A stretch of 48,596 nt of DNA from Mycobacterium sp. (GCA_020438865.1 JAGQTU010000001.1:1-48596), one strand, 5' to 3'. Positions 26,669-35,711 are shown, counted from the stretch's first letter. Numbers and translations are program-made. The notes: generated from the letters alone by a model not told the origin.

Positions 26669-27508
26669 CTAGCCGTGAGAGGCGAAGAACTGGCCGCTGG
26701 CCTGTGAGGCGTCGAACGCGGCCGGCCAGATGTGACCGCCGCCGTCGATGCGGACGAAGTCCACCTCGGTGCCGCCGGCGCAGCCGGACGCGGCGGAACG
26801 GCCCACCACCCCGTTGGTCTCGTCGACGGGAGCCGGGCAGCGGTCGACGGCGCGCCACCGGTCGGCCAGGGCCGGCGCGCTGACTATGTCGCTCGGGCCG
26901 CCGCGCCCCACCATGGGGCCGCCGTCGAACGGCACGACCGGGTCGGCGGTGCCGTGAATCTGCAGCACGGACACCGGCCGGGACGGGTTGCAGGGCACCC
27001 CGACGCCCAGTGTTCCGGCGACCGGCGCGACGGCGGCGACCAGGTCGGCGCGCTCACAGGCCAGCCGGTTGGCCATGAACGCGCCGGCGGACATGCCGGT
27101 CACGAAGACCCGGCCGGGCGGGATGGCGTAGTCGCGGGTCAGCCGGTCGATCAGGGTCGCGAGGAAGCCGACGTCGTCCACACCTTGGCGGTCCGGGACC
27201 GAGGCGCCGCGGCCGTCGGCCCAGCTGAGGTCGATCCCGTCGGGGTAGGCCACGACGAAGCCGTACTGGTCGGCGACGGCGTTGTAGTTGGTCACCGCGG
27301 CCTGTTCGCCGCCGGTCTGCCCGGCGCCGTGCAGGTTGATGACGAGGCCGGATGGGGGGCCGGGGGGAACGTGCAGCACGTAGGTGCGTTGCAGTCCGCC
27401 GACCGTGAGGGCGCCGGGCGGATCGCCGGGGTTGGCGGCGGCGGGCCCGGCGGAAACCCCGGCGAGCACGACGAGGCCGGCGACGAGTGCGGTCAGTCGG
27501 GCGATCAC
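26669..27508 (-). CDS. Secreted PHB-depolymerase-like esterase (LpqC-type)
   Basis: 279 aa, from the GTG at 27508. A signal peptide (VIARLTALVAGLVVLAGV, cleavage near AAA-NPGD) precedes an alpha/beta hydrolase. The order is INLHGAGQTGGEQ, VVAYPDGIDLSW, the nucleophile VTGMSAGAFMANRLAC, LQIHGTADPVVPFDGG (acid Asp) and DGGGHIWP (His), matching the Esterase_phd family. There is no lipobox, unlike LpqC of M. tuberculosis. It probably hydrolyses extracellular short polyesters or feruloyl-type esters. Confidence 0.85.
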   Translation of the reverse strand: MIARLTALVAGLVVLAGVSAGPAAANPGDPPGALTVGGLQRTYVLHVPPGPPSGLVINLHGAGQTGGEQAAVTNYNAVADQYGFVVAYPDGIDLSWADGRGASVPDRQGVDDVGFLATLIDRLTRDYAIPPGRVFVTGMSAGAFMANRLACERADLVAAVAPVAGTLGVGVPCNPSRPVSVLQIHGTADPVVPFDGGPMVGRGGPSDIVSAPALADRWRAVDRCPAPVDETNGVVGRSAASGCAGGTEVDFVRIDGGGHIWPAAFDASQASGQFFASHG

Positions 27509-27605
27509 CGTGACAGTCTGCCCGGGTGGGCGCGATGCGTGCCAGTTTGTGGGCAGACGATCGCCCACCCCGCCGCTGGTGGGCGGCGGGGTGGGCGACC
27601 GGGAG

Positions 27606-27896
27606 TCAGGAAAGCGGCTGGTTGTCGGGGTTCGGCGGGCTCGCCGGGGTCTTGGAGTAGTGGGTGAGGAAGGCGAACGCGGACACCCCGGCGACGACGC
27701 CGACGACACCCCAGAGGACGACGGGGAAGATCAGCGAGCCGAACACGAAGCTGTAGGTCATGGACAGGTATAGCGCCCAGAAGACCCGGTAGGCGCACCA
27801 CAGCGCCACCAATCCGGAGCTGATGCCGATGATCAGGCTCTTCTGCCGGTCGACCTGGGCGATCTGCTGCTCGATGTTGGCGGGGAGAATTTTCAC
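27606..27896 (-). CDS. Small two-helix membrane protein
   Basis: 96 aa. The GTG at 27896 is chosen because GGAAGAGAAG sits just upstream. A charged N-terminus (ILPANIEQQIAQVDRQK) precedes two hydrophobic segments (about 19-42 and 47-76) and a hydrophilic C-terminus. No family recognised. It resembles in layout the 69-aa protein at 31357-31566, but the sequences are not alike. Confidence 0.65.
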   Translation of the reverse strand: MKILPANIEQQIAQVDRQKSLIIGISSGLVALWCAYRVFWALYLSMTYSFVFGSLIFPVVLWGVVGVVAGVSAFAFLTHYSKTPASPPNPDNQPLS

Positions 27897-27975
27897 GGTT
27901 CTTCTCTTCCTTATCTCGGGGTCTCGGCACGCCACCTTGTTGGCGTCGTGGTGCAAGTGAAGAACCGTCGACGGG

Positions 27976-28566
27976 CTACCGATCCCAAGAATCGAGGGGG
28001 TTGGCGGCGATCCGCGCGGCGCCGTCGTTGGCGAGGGAGGCCGCGGCCGCGGAGGCCGGCTTGCGCTCGGCCTGGTCTTGGAAGCACTCGGTGAACCCGG
28101 CACCGAACTCGCCCCGGGGGTAGCTCGCCAGGACCTCGGTTCGCACCTCGGGCGAGAACTCCGCGGGCCGCCGGCCAACGACGTCCCACGCCGTCGCGAC
28201 CTGGAGCAGGTGGGCTTCGGGGTCATCGGCCGCGGCGACGTCGTCGCGCATGTGCAGCACGATGATCTCCGCGGCCCGGTCCGCCCGAGCACCGGGCCAG
28301 CCGGCGGCCACGCCGAACACCCACGCCAGATCTCCCCCGGCCACCTCGAACGGCAGCCGGTGGCTGTCGAAGGGCTCGGTCAGCGCGATGTCATGCAATA
28401 GCGCGGCGACGTAATAGAGCTCGGCGTCGAAATCGATGTGGTGCGCTGCGGCATAGGCCGCTCCCCACAGATAGGACCGCACGCAGTGATTGAGCAACGC
28501 GGGTGTGTAGAAGCGCGTCGCCACGGCCAGCGCCGCGCCGGCCGCAGGGGTCTGCGGGAACGCCAC
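27976..28566 (-). CDS. HD-domain metal-dependent phosphohydrolase-like protein
   Basis: 196 aa, GTG start. The HD signature is present: LLNHCVRSYLWG (first His) and ELYYVAALLHDIALT (HD pair), then a later helix with IIVLHMRDD. This is the compact HD fold seen in cyanamide-hydratase-like and other small HD proteins. Substrate unknown. It lies 79 bp upstream of the small membrane protein gene on the same strand. Confidence 0.78.
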   Translation of the reverse strand: MAFPQTPAAGAALAVATRFYTPALLNHCVRSYLWGAAYAAAHHIDFDAELYYVAALLHDIALTEPFDSHRLPFEVAGGDLAWVFGVAAGWPGARADRAAEIIVLHMRDDVAAADDPEAHLLQVATAWDVVGRRPAEFSPEVRTEVLASYPRGEFGAGFTECFQDQAERKPASAAAASLANDGAARIAANPLDSWDR

Positions 28567-28762
28567 CCGAACATCCTAGGCCGACAGGAGCGAGCCCGAA
28601 ACCCGTTTCACCGGTGCTATTTTCACTCTCAACCAGGCGGCGGCAGGGCTGCAACCGGGCGTCGACCCGCCGAAAGCATCTCGGCCCGCCGGGCGGGAAA
28701 CTGGCCGCTTGCCCACTCGGCGTGGCTGGACAATCACTTGGGGCGGATGCAAACATCCGAGC

Positions 28763-29593
28763 GTGACGCCGCCGTCAACCTTCAGCGAGGTGCTGGCCAC
28801 CCTGTCGCTGCGGCGGGTGACCGCCGCCTCCTTCGTCGGCGAACAACTCTCGGCCCCGTTCAACCACATCCTGGGTGGACACGTCGCCGCGCAATCCCTG
28901 ATCGCCGCCGCGCATACGGTGCCGGGGCGCAGCGCGCACAGCATGCACGCCTACTTTCTGCGGGCCGGTGACGCCCGCAAGCCGGTGGACTACGACGTGG
29001 TCGAACTTCAGGACGGCCGCACCTTCGCGGCCCGGCGCATCACCGCCCGACAGGACGGGCAAGTGCTCGCGGAGACGATGGCGTCGTTCAAGGCGACCGG
29101 CGCACAGCGCGACGATGTCGAATACCAGCCGGCGATGCCGACCGTTCCCGCTCCCGAGGAATTGCCGCCGCCGCCGGCACATTTCGCGGAGTCGGCGTAC
29201 GACGGCAGGTGGTCGAGCCTGCGGTGGTTCGAGCGCCGTGTCATCGATGCCGACGTCGCGCCACCGGCGCGGTCGAGGATCTGGTGGCGCCCCGGCGGCG
29301 AGGTGCCCGACGACTCGGCACTGGTCGCCGCGATGGTGGTCTACCTGTCCGCCGTCACCTTGGCCGAACCGGTCAACGCGGCCCGCGGCCGGGTGGGTGA
29401 ATCAGCGCAGCGCGGCCACTCGGTGTTGTTCCACCGGCCCGCGGACTTTAGCGACTGGCTGCTCTATGACCAGTCGACGCCGACGAGTGCGGACGCGCTG
29501 GCGCTGGCCGGCGGGCGGATGTTCAACCGCAACGGCGATCTGGTGTGCACGGTCGAACAGGAGACGTACTTCCCGCCGCCGCGCGGGCGATGA
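28763..29593 (+). CDS. tesB: Acyl-CoA thioesterase II (TesB-type, double hotdog)
   Basis: Hydrolyses acyl-CoA to fatty acid and CoA in the cytoplasm. The 276-aa protein from GTG 28763 has the TesB features: FVGEQLSAPFNHILGGHVAAQSL (first hotdog), SMHAYFLRAGDARKPVDYDVV, SVLFHRPADFSDWLLYDQ and GRMFNRNGDLVCTVEQE at the end. A TTG further upstream at 28709 would extend it without adding family sequence. It is convergent with the frameshifted acyl-CoA synthetase gene. Confidence 0.9.
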   Translation: MTPPSTFSEVLATLSLRRVTAASFVGEQLSAPFNHILGGHVAAQSLIAAAHTVPGRSAHSMHAYFLRAGDARKPVDYDVVELQDGRTFAARRITARQDGQVLAETMASFKATGAQRDDVEYQPAMPTVPAPEELPPPPAHFAESAYDGRWSSLRWFERRVIDADVAPPARSRIWWRPGGEVPDDSALVAAMVVYLSAVTLAEPVNAARGRVGESAQRGHSVLFHRPADFSDWLLYDQSTPTSADALALAGGRMFNRNGDLVCTVEQETYFPPPRGR

Positions 29594-29674
29594 CCGTTGT
29601 TGCTTCCCGACGCGGGCGACGGTGGGATCCTCGAAATCTTGGACGGCTGCCACGGCGAAGCAGCTTGCCACCCC

Positions 29675-31310
29675 TCAACCGCTCTTCGTCTGGTGCCCTG
29701 ACGCCGCCTTCGCCCTTTCCCGCTCGCGCAACTCGCGCCGCATGATCTTGCCGGTGGTCGTCGTCGGCAGGCTGTCGACGAACTCGATGTCGCGCGGATA
29801 CTCGTGTCGCGCCAGCCGCGTCTTGACGAACTCGCGAATCTCCTGTGCCAGAGCGTCACTCGGCTGTTGGTCTTCGGCGAGGACCAGGAACGCCTTGATG
29901 CTCTCGGTGCGCACCGCATCCGGCACCCCGATCGCCGCGGCGAGGCGAACCGCCGGATGGCGCAGCAGCGCCTCCTCGATCTCGCCCGGCCCGATGCGGT
30001 AGCCGGCCGAGGTGATCACATCGTCGGCGCGACTGCGGTACCAGAAGTAGCCGTCCTCGTCGCGCACACCGAGATCCCCGGTCAGCAGCCAGTCGCCGGC
30101 GAACTTGTCCCGGGTGGCCACCGGGTTGTTCCAGTACTCGAGCAGCATCACCGGATCGGGCCGCCGGAAGGCGATCTGGCCGACCTCGCCGGCCGGCAAC
30201 TCGTTGCCCGCGCCGTCGACGATGGCGCCGACGTGGCCGGGGATGGGCTGGCCCAGCGATCCGGGCTTGGGCGCCATCAGCGCCGCGTTGTGGCCGAGGA
30301 CCAGGTTGCACTCGGTCTGGCCGAAGACCTCGTTGATCCGGATGCCGAGGGCGTCCTGGGTCCACTCGATGATTTCGGGGCCGACGGCCTCCCCGCCCGA
30401 TATCAGGGAGCGCACCTTCAACTCGTAGCGGGAGCGCGGATTCGGCACCTGCTTCATCAGCCGAATCATGGTGGGCACCAACAGCGTATTCGTCACGTGG
30501 TGCTTGGCCATCATGTGGAAGGCCTGCTCGGGGTCGAACCCGACGGAACGGAACGCCAGCACCGGAACGCCGTGGAACCACGACGGCATCAGCACGTCCA
30601 TCAGCCCGGCGATCCAGGCCCAGTCGGCCGGCGACCACACCACATCGCCCGGCTGCGGGAAGAAATCGTGCTGCATCTCGATGCACGGCATGTGCCCGAG
30701 CAGCGAGCGGTGGGCGTGCAGCGCGCCCTTGGCCGGTCCGGTGGTGCCGGAGGTGAACAGCAGGAAAGCCGGATCGTCGGCGGCGGTGTCGACGGTGGCG
30801 AAGGTGCCCGCACCCTCACGCAGCAGTGCCCAAAAGTCGGCGACTCCCCCGCGCCCACCGTCGACGCAGAGCACCCGGGCATCGCCGGCCACTTCGATCG
30901 CCTTGTCCAGGTTGGCGTCGTCCGTGATGACGACCTTCGCGCCGGATGTCTGCACCCGGTAGGAGACCGCATCGGCGCCGAACAGCACCGAGCAGAGCAC
31001 GCTGATCATGCCCGCGCGCCAGGTGCAGGATGGCGGTCTCCGGTCGCTGGCCGAGCAAAAGCAGCACCCGGTCGTTGCGCTGAAGGCCAAGCCCGACAAG
31101 CATATTGGCGCATCGGTTGGACAGCTCGCGCAACTCGGCGAAGGTGTAGCGGCGCACCTGCCCGTCGGGCTGCTCGTGGATCAGCGCGACGCGGTCGGGA
31201 TCGGCCGCCCACCGGTCGCAGCAGGCGGTCGCAATGTTGAAGCGCTGCGGCACGTTCCAGCGGAAGGCGTCGTAGATCTCGCGGTAGCTGCCGGCATGCT
31301 TGATGAGCAT
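29675..31310 (-). pseudogene. Acyl-CoA synthetase (AMP-dependent ligase), frameshifted
   Basis: Two frames together give a full acyl-CoA/acetyl-CoA synthetase-like enzyme. The N-terminal part from ATG 31310 (GGAGGAACG ribosome-binding site) runs through RYTFAELRELSNRCANMLVG to LGQRPETAILHLA. After about 31020 the frame changes, and WRAGMISVLCSVLFG continues with the P-loop LLFTSGTTGPAKG, NEVFGQTECN, WLLTGDLGVRDEDGYFWY and the C-terminal TTTTGKIMRREL lysine region. The span is 8 bases short of the expected in-frame length (1636 against 1644). An 8-bp deletion between two CTGGCG words would explain it; that is inference. A sequencing error is the alternative. Confidence 0.82.
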
Positions 31311-31356
31311 CGTTCCTCCACGTATCGCTGGAAGGAAAATAGCTCGGCCCGGGCGG

Positions 31357-31566
31357 TCAGGAGACGGTGACGGCCGACATCGGCCGGGCCCCGATCATCA
31401 GCGCGGCCACCATGACGGTCCAGATCGCGCACACCACGATCGGGAAGAACCACAGCGCCACGAGCGTCCCGGCCGCCGTAGCCAACGCGACGGCCACACC
31501 CACGTGCGCGTACCGGCCATCGCGGTCCTGCTGAGCCGGCGAGATCGGGCTGATGGTGTGGTTCAT
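31357..31566 (-). CDS. Small two-helix membrane protein
   Basis: 69 aa from ATG 31566 with GAGGAAGAC upstream. A hydrophilic N-terminus (MNHTISPISPAQQDRDGRY) and two hydrophobic segments (about 21-42 and 45-62). It lies 46 bp upstream of the acyl-CoA synthetase relic on the same strand and is divergent from the PucR regulator. No family recognised. Confidence 0.65.
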   Translation of the reverse strand: MNHTISPISPAQQDRDGRYAHVGVAVALATAAGTLVALWFFPIVVCAIWTVMVAALMIGARPMSAVTVS

Positions 31567-31662
31567 GTCTTCCTCTTCAGGGTGGTTCCGGGCTGGACAG
31601 TGCCAAGGTATGGCCCGGGGGCCGTCGAACGCTCGTGCGCCGACGCCAACGTTCGGGCCGGC

Positions 31663-31744
31663 TTTGTGTCCCTAGCACAAATCTCCCTGGCACAGCAACG
31701 CTGATCTGCGCCGTTCTCCTGCAAAGTGCTGTGTCGACCACACA
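31663..31744. promoter_or_regulatory. Two inverted repeats in the divergent promoter of the pucR-type gene
   Basis: TTTGTG-N7-CACAAA at 31663-31681 and TGTGT-N5-ACACA at 31730-31744 both have TGTG/CACA cores. They lie between the 69-aa membrane protein gene and the PucR-type regulator (start 31764), so they are candidate operators of that regulator. Confidence 0.4.
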
Positions 31745-31763
31745 ATGGCACTACGCTCCCGTC

Positions 31764-33047
31764 ATGGCCCTGGCGTGGGAGCGAGTCCGCGACGATGCGG
31801 CCGCGGAGCGGCTGTGGAACGCCACCGTGCGCCCGGTTGCCCGTGAGATGGCATCCGGTGCCGCCGAACTGGCCGAGCAGATCGTCGCCCGCCTCGAGGC
31901 GGAGGGACATCAGCGGCCGGAGTCGGCGTTCATCGGGTTTCCCGCCAGCGTGACCGACGTGGTCCGCCAACTCGCCGAGGTCATCGATGCGGGGGCAGAT
32001 CCGCGCGCGGTTCAGCTGCCGGAGTCGGTGGTGGCGGTCGGCCGGGCCCGGATTCAATACGGTGTGCCGCTGGCCTACGTCATGCGGACCTTCCGGCTGT
32101 CCCAGGATCTGCTGTGGGCGTGGCTGTTCGCACGTATCACCGACCGGGGTTTGGACGCCGCCGACCAGGCGGTGGCGCTGGAATTGGTGACCAGTTGGCT
32201 GTTCTCCTACGTCGACGGCGCCCTGGTGCGCAGCGAGCAGATCTACGAACGGGAGCGGGAGGCCTGGCTGCGCAGCGCGGCCGCCGCACGCACCAGCGCG
32301 CTCGATGACGTGCTGGCCGGGCGAGAGCGCGACGATCAGCGCGCCGCGACGAAGCTGCGCTACGACGTCAACCGCGAGCACATCGCCGTCTGCATCTGGT
32401 TGAAGTCACCCGACGAGGACATTGACACCGAGACGGAACTGGCCAAAGCCGTTGCGGCCGTTGAAACCGCCGTCGAGTCGGAGACGGCGCTGACCCACCC
32501 GACGGGCCCGCTGGCGCTGACGGCCTGGTTGAGCCGTCGAGACCCGTTCGACGCCGCCGCCCTCGGCACGGACGCCATCCTGCGCTCGTCGAAACGGCCT
32601 GCCGCGGTGCGGGTTGCGATGGGGGAACCGGCGTGGGGACTGGCGGGATTTCGTCGCAGCCATCTGCAGGCCGAGCAGGCCCGCCGGGTCGCCGAGCTGG
32701 CCGGCTCGCGAAGCCACGCCGTGACCCGCTATCGCGACGTCGCGCTGGCCGCGTTGGCCAGTGCCGATCCCGGCCAGGCAACGGAATTCGTGCTGCGCGT
32801 CCTCGGCCCGCTCGCCGCCGATGATGAAACGACCTACCGCGTGGCCATGACACTGGCGGCCTACTTGCAGGAGAATCGCAGCCCGGCCCGCGCCGCCCGG
32901 CGGCTCACCGTGCATCCCAACACCGTGACGTATCGGGTGAACCAGGCCGAGTCCATCCTGGGCCGCAGCGTGGACTCCGATGCCGCGGAGGTCTCTGTCG
33001 CGCTCGCCCTGTTGCCGCTGCTGCCGGGCCTGTCCCGGCAGGGCTGA
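31764..33047 (+). CDS. PucR-family transcriptional regulator
   Basis: A 427-aa protein from ATG 31764. The N-terminal half is the RsbT co-antagonist-like helical domain (RARIQYGVPLAYVMRTFRLSQDLLWAW), followed by a GGDEF-related middle region. The C-terminus is the PucR helix-turn-helix: YLQENRSPARAARRLTVHPNTVTYRVNQAESILG. Regulators of this type control catabolic genes. Its divergent neighbours are a small membrane protein and the acyl-CoA synthetase relic, so its original regulon may be damaged. Confidence 0.9.
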   Translation: MALAWERVRDDAAAERLWNATVRPVAREMASGAAELAEQIVARLEAEGHQRPESAFIGFPASVTDVVRQLAEVIDAGADPRAVQLPESVVAVGRARIQYGVPLAYVMRTFRLSQDLLWAWLFARITDRGLDAADQAVALELVTSWLFSYVDGALVRSEQIYEREREAWLRSAAAARTSALDDVLAGRERDDQRAATKLRYDVNREHIAVCIWLKSPDEDIDTETELAKAVAAVETAVESETALTHPTGPLALTAWLSRRDPFDAAALGTDAILRSSKRPAAVRVAMGEPAWGLAGFRRSHLQAEQARRVAELAGSRSHAVTRYRDVALAALASADPGQATEFVLRVLGPLAADDETTYRVAMTLAAYLQENRSPARAARRLTVHPNTVTYRVNQAESILGRSVDSDAAEVSVALALLPLLPGLSRQG

Positions 33048-33095
33048 TATCGAATGCCGGGTGGGCCGCGTGACCGGCCGGTACCGTGCTGTGCC

Positions 33096-34244
33096 ATGGC
33101 TGCGACCCCGGCCCCCTCCAGCGAGGATGCGACCGCGTCGACCCTGCGGACGGGTAGCTTCCGGCTGTACTTCGAGGGCGAGCGCTGGGAGTGGTCGCCG
33201 GAGGCGGCGCAGATCCACGGCCACGATCCGGTGCCGATGACGCTGACCACCGAGCAGGTGATGTCCTACAAGCACCCGGATGACCGCGCCAGGATCCTGG
33301 CCAATATGGAGCACCTGCGCCGGACCCACGAGGTGACCAGCAGCCGGTACCGGATGATCGACGCGCACGGCCAGAACCGCGAACTCATCGTCGTCGGCCA
33401 GGAACTGCTCGACGAGACCGGCGCGGTGATCGGCAGCACCGCGTTCTACATCGACGTCACCCCGGAACAAGACAAGCTCGCCGACGCGCTGGCCGTGGTG
33501 GTCGAACATCGAAGCACGATCGAACAGGTCAAGGGAATGCTGATGCTGGTGTACGGCATCGATGCGAACACGGCCTTCGAGATCCTGAAATGGCGCTCCC
33601 AGGAGGGGAATGTCAAGATCCGCGTGCTCGCCGACCAGCTGGCCCGAGACTTCCTGGCCCTGAAAAGCGGTCAGGCCGTCACCGCGGCGCGACCCGAATT
33701 CGACAAGATCCTGCTGACGGCGCACGAGCGAGCGAAGAAGGCGCGGTACCGGTTAGCCGGGGGCCAACTCGTCGATCAACGCCTTCACCCGCTCGGCGAT
33801 GTCGTCGCGGATGCGGCGGACCACCTCGACCGGTTGCCCGGCCGGGTCGTCGAGCTTCCAGTCGCGGTAGGACACCCCGGGAAAGTACGGGCAGGTGTCG
33901 CCGCAGCCCATGGTGATGACCACGTCGCTGGATTCCACCGCCTCCCCGGTGAGCACCTTCGGTGTGGCCGCGGTGATGTCGATGCCGATCTCGGCCATCG
34001 CCGCGACCGCGGCCGGGTTGATCTGGTCGGCGGGTTGTGTTCCGGCCGAACGGACTTCAATGCGATCACCGGCCAGATGCTGAAGCAGACCCGCGGCCAT
34101 CTGGGAGCGACCGGCGTTGTGCACACAGACGAACAACACGCTCGGGGTCATCGGAAGAACCTCCTCAAGGCCAGCGACACGTACACCAGGCCGACGAGGA
34201 CCGGCACTTCGATCAGGGGTCCGACCACGCCGGCCAGCGCCTGA
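33096..34244 (+). CDS. PAS-ANTAR RNA-binding regulator; frame runs antisense through arsC
   Basis: The first ~217 residues are a normal PAS-ANTAR protein: PAS core with EWSPEAAQIHGHDPVPMT and YRMIDAHGQNRELIVVGQ, then ANTAR with EHRSTIEQVKGMLMLVYGID and FEILKWRSQEGNVKIRVLADQLA. ANTAR domains bind paired RNA hairpins and act as antiterminators. No stop follows the ANTAR domain: the frame stays open to 34244, so ~165 further codons lie antisense to all of arsC and the end of acr3. Those residues look like antisense translation (Gly/His/Asp/Arg-rich), not a domain. I infer a lost stop or frameshift near 33745; the domain part is certain, the end is not. Confidence 0.75.
   Translation: MAATPAPSSEDATASTLRTGSFRLYFEGERWEWSPEAAQIHGHDPVPMTLTTEQVMSYKHPDDRARILANMEHLRRTHEVTSSRYRMIDAHGQNRELIVVGQELLDETGAVIGSTAFYIDVTPEQDKLADALAVVVEHRSTIEQVKGMLMLVYGIDANTAFEILKWRSQEGNVKIRVLADQLARDFLALKSGQAVTAARPEFDKILLTAHERAKKARYRLAGGQLVDQRLHPLGDVVADAADHLDRLPGRVVELPVAVGHPGKVRAGVAAAHGDDHVAGFHRLPGEHLRCGRGDVDADLGHRRDRGRVDLVGGLCSGRTDFNAITGQMLKQTRGHLGATGVVHTDEQHARGHRKNLLKASDTYTRPTRTGTSIRGPTTPASA
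33753..34151 (-). CDS. arsC: Arsenate reductase ArsC (low-molecular-weight phosphatase fold)
   Basis: Reduces arsenate to arsenite in the cytoplasm. The 132-aa protein has the CX5R loop CVHNAGRS (Cys9-Arg15) and the redox pair MGCGDTCPYFPG (Cys83, Cys87), followed by WKLDDPAGQP carrying the catalytic Asp. This is the LMW-PTPase type; in mycobacteria the electrons may come from mycothiol/mycoredoxin or thioredoxin, which the sequence does not decide. The ATG overlaps the acr3 stop (ATGA). The complete gene lies antisense within the extended PAS-ANTAR frame. Confidence 0.94.
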   Translation of the reverse strand: MTPSVLFVCVHNAGRSQMAAGLLQHLAGDRIEVRSAGTQPADQINPAAVAAMAEIGIDITAATPKVLTGEAVESSDVVITMGCGDTCPYFPGVSYRDWKLDDPAGQPVEVVRRIRDDIAERVKALIDELAPG

Positions 34245-35206
34245 CCGGATGTCGCCCCGAAGGTGGCGATCGCCACCGCGATGGCGAGTTCGAAGTTGTT
34301 GCCCGCCGAGGTGAACGCGAGGGTGGTGGTGCGCGGATAGCCCAGCCTCAGCGCGCCACCGACGAGGAAGCCACTGGTCCACATGATGGCGAAGTAGGCC
34401 AGCAACGGTAGCGCTATCCGCACCACGTCCAGTGGCCGGGAGGTGATCTGGTCGCCCTGCAGGGCGAACAGGATGACAATGGTGAACAGCAGTCCGTACA
34501 ACGCCCACGGCCCGATCCTCGGCAGGAACGTCGACTCGTACCATGTTCTGCCCCTGGCCTTTTCGCCGTAGCGTCGGGTCAGATAGCCGGCCACCAACGG
34601 GATGCCGAGGAAGATCAGCACCGACTTGGCGATCTGCCACGTCGAGGTCGCAATGGCGGTCTGGTTCATGCCGAGCCAGCCCGGTAGCACCGACAGGTAG
34701 AACCAGCCGAGCACGGCGAAGATCAGCACCTGGATGACCGAGTTGATGGCGACCAGGACGGCGGCGGCCTCGCGGTCGCCGCGCGCGAGGTCGTTCCAGA
34801 TGATCACCATCGCGATGCACGGTGCGAGCCCGACGATGATGATGCCGGTGCGGTACTCCGGCAGGTCACCCAGGAACAGCCAGGCGAGGGTGAACATCAG
34901 CGCGGGTCCGACAACCCACACCAGGAACAGCGCCGCCAACAGCAGCTTGCGGTCGCGGGTGACGGTGTCGAGGCGGTCGTAGCGCACCTTGGCCAGCACC
35001 GGGTACATCATCACCAGCAATCCGATGGCGATGGGCAGCGAGACTCCGTCGAACTGGACCGCGCTGATCGCGTTCCCCAGACCGGGAACGAGCCGGCCGA
35101 GCAGCAGGCCCAGGCCCATGGCCGCGCCGATCCACACCGGCAGCAGCCGGTCGAGGGTGGAAAGCCGCGCGGTGACGTGGTGTTCGCCTTGCCGCGCGGA
35201 GGTCAC
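34148..35206 (-). CDS. acr3: Arsenite efflux permease ACR3
   Basis: A 352-aa inner-membrane protein of the bile acid/arsenite transporter superfamily with about ten hydrophobic helices. The key motif GLAPCIAMVIIWNDLARGD includes the conserved Cys130 needed in ACR3 pumps, and TSAGNNFELAIAVAIATFG matches the other signature helix. The GTG at 35206 overlaps the arsI stop (GTGA). It exports As(III) produced by ArsC. Confidence 0.94.
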   Translation of the reverse strand: MTSARQGEHHVTARLSTLDRLLPVWIGAAMGLGLLLGRLVPGLGNAISAVQFDGVSLPIAIGLLVMMYPVLAKVRYDRLDTVTRDRKLLLAALFLVWVVGPALMFTLAWLFLGDLPEYRTGIIIVGLAPCIAMVIIWNDLARGDREAAAVLVAINSVIQVLIFAVLGWFYLSVLPGWLGMNQTAIATSTWQIAKSVLIFLGIPLVAGYLTRRYGEKARGRTWYESTFLPRIGPWALYGLLFTIVILFALQGDQITSRPLDVVRIALPLLAYFAIMWTSGFLVGGALRLGYPRTTTLAFTSAGNNFELAIAVAIATFGATSGQALAGVVGPLIEVPVLVGLVYVSLALRRFFR

Positions 35207-35634
35207 GATCCGCAGCACCCGCCGGGCGCGCTGGCCGCCGATTCCACCGGGATCGGGTCAAAGAAGGTCTCCGAGTCGGCCAGCACGGTGTAGACCTCCC
35301 ACCGCTCGCCGCCGGGACCGGTGACCCACACCTTGTCCTGCTTGGCGAAGCAGCAGGTGCTGTTGAGTTCCTCCTCGGTGAACAGCCCCGCACCGGCCAG
35401 TTGGGCGATCTCGCCGTGGACCTGCTCGCTGGACTCCACCTCCACGCCGAGGTGGTTGAGCGTGCCGCCCTGGCCGGGGTTCTCCAGCAGCACGAGTTTC
35501 AGGGGCGGCTCGGCGATGGCGAAGTTGGCGTAGCCGGGCTTGACCTTGGCCGGCTCGGTGCCGAACAGCTTGGAGTAGAACGCGATTGCGGTGTCGAGGT
35601 CGTCGACGTTGAGGGCCAGCTGTACGCGGGACAT
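35203..35634 (-). CDS. arsI: ArsI/CadI-type VOC dioxygenase (C-As lyase family)
   Basis: A 143-aa protein from ATG 35634, GGAGGTG upstream. The VOC fold carries the ArsI ligands Gln5, His61 (LNHLGVEV) and Glu113 (RWEVYTV), plus the vicinal pair Cys94-Cys95 in STCCFAKQDKVWV that binds trivalent organoarsenicals in characterised ArsI enzymes. A C-terminal CC adds thiols. Homologous mycobacterial proteins were first named CadI (cadmium-induced). With ArsI present the locus is predicted to handle methylarsenite as well as inorganic arsenic. First gene of the arsI-acr3-arsC operon. Confidence 0.92.
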   Translation of the reverse strand: MSRVQLALNVDDLDTAIAFYSKLFGTEPAKVKPGYANFAIAEPPLKLVLLENPGQGGTLNHLGVEVESSEQVHGEIAQLAGAGLFTEEELNSTCCFAKQDKVWVTGPGGERWEVYTVLADSETFFDPIPVESAASAPGGCCGS

Positions 35635-35657
35635 GGAAGCCACCTCCGGGGTTCTGC

Positions 35658-35711
35658 GACATATATCGAATTACCGACTCCGCCAGCATGGCAACCTTTT
35701 CGATATATGTC
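35658..35711. promoter_or_regulatory. ArsR operator: 13-bp inverted arms between arsI and arsR
   Basis: GACATATATCGAA (35658-35670) and TTCGATATATGTC (35699-35711) are exact reverse complements separated by 28 bp. One arm lies 24 bp upstream of arsI and the other 24 bp upstream of arsR. Symmetric placement in the divergent promoter makes them the likely ArsR operators controlling both directions. Confidence 0.75.
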
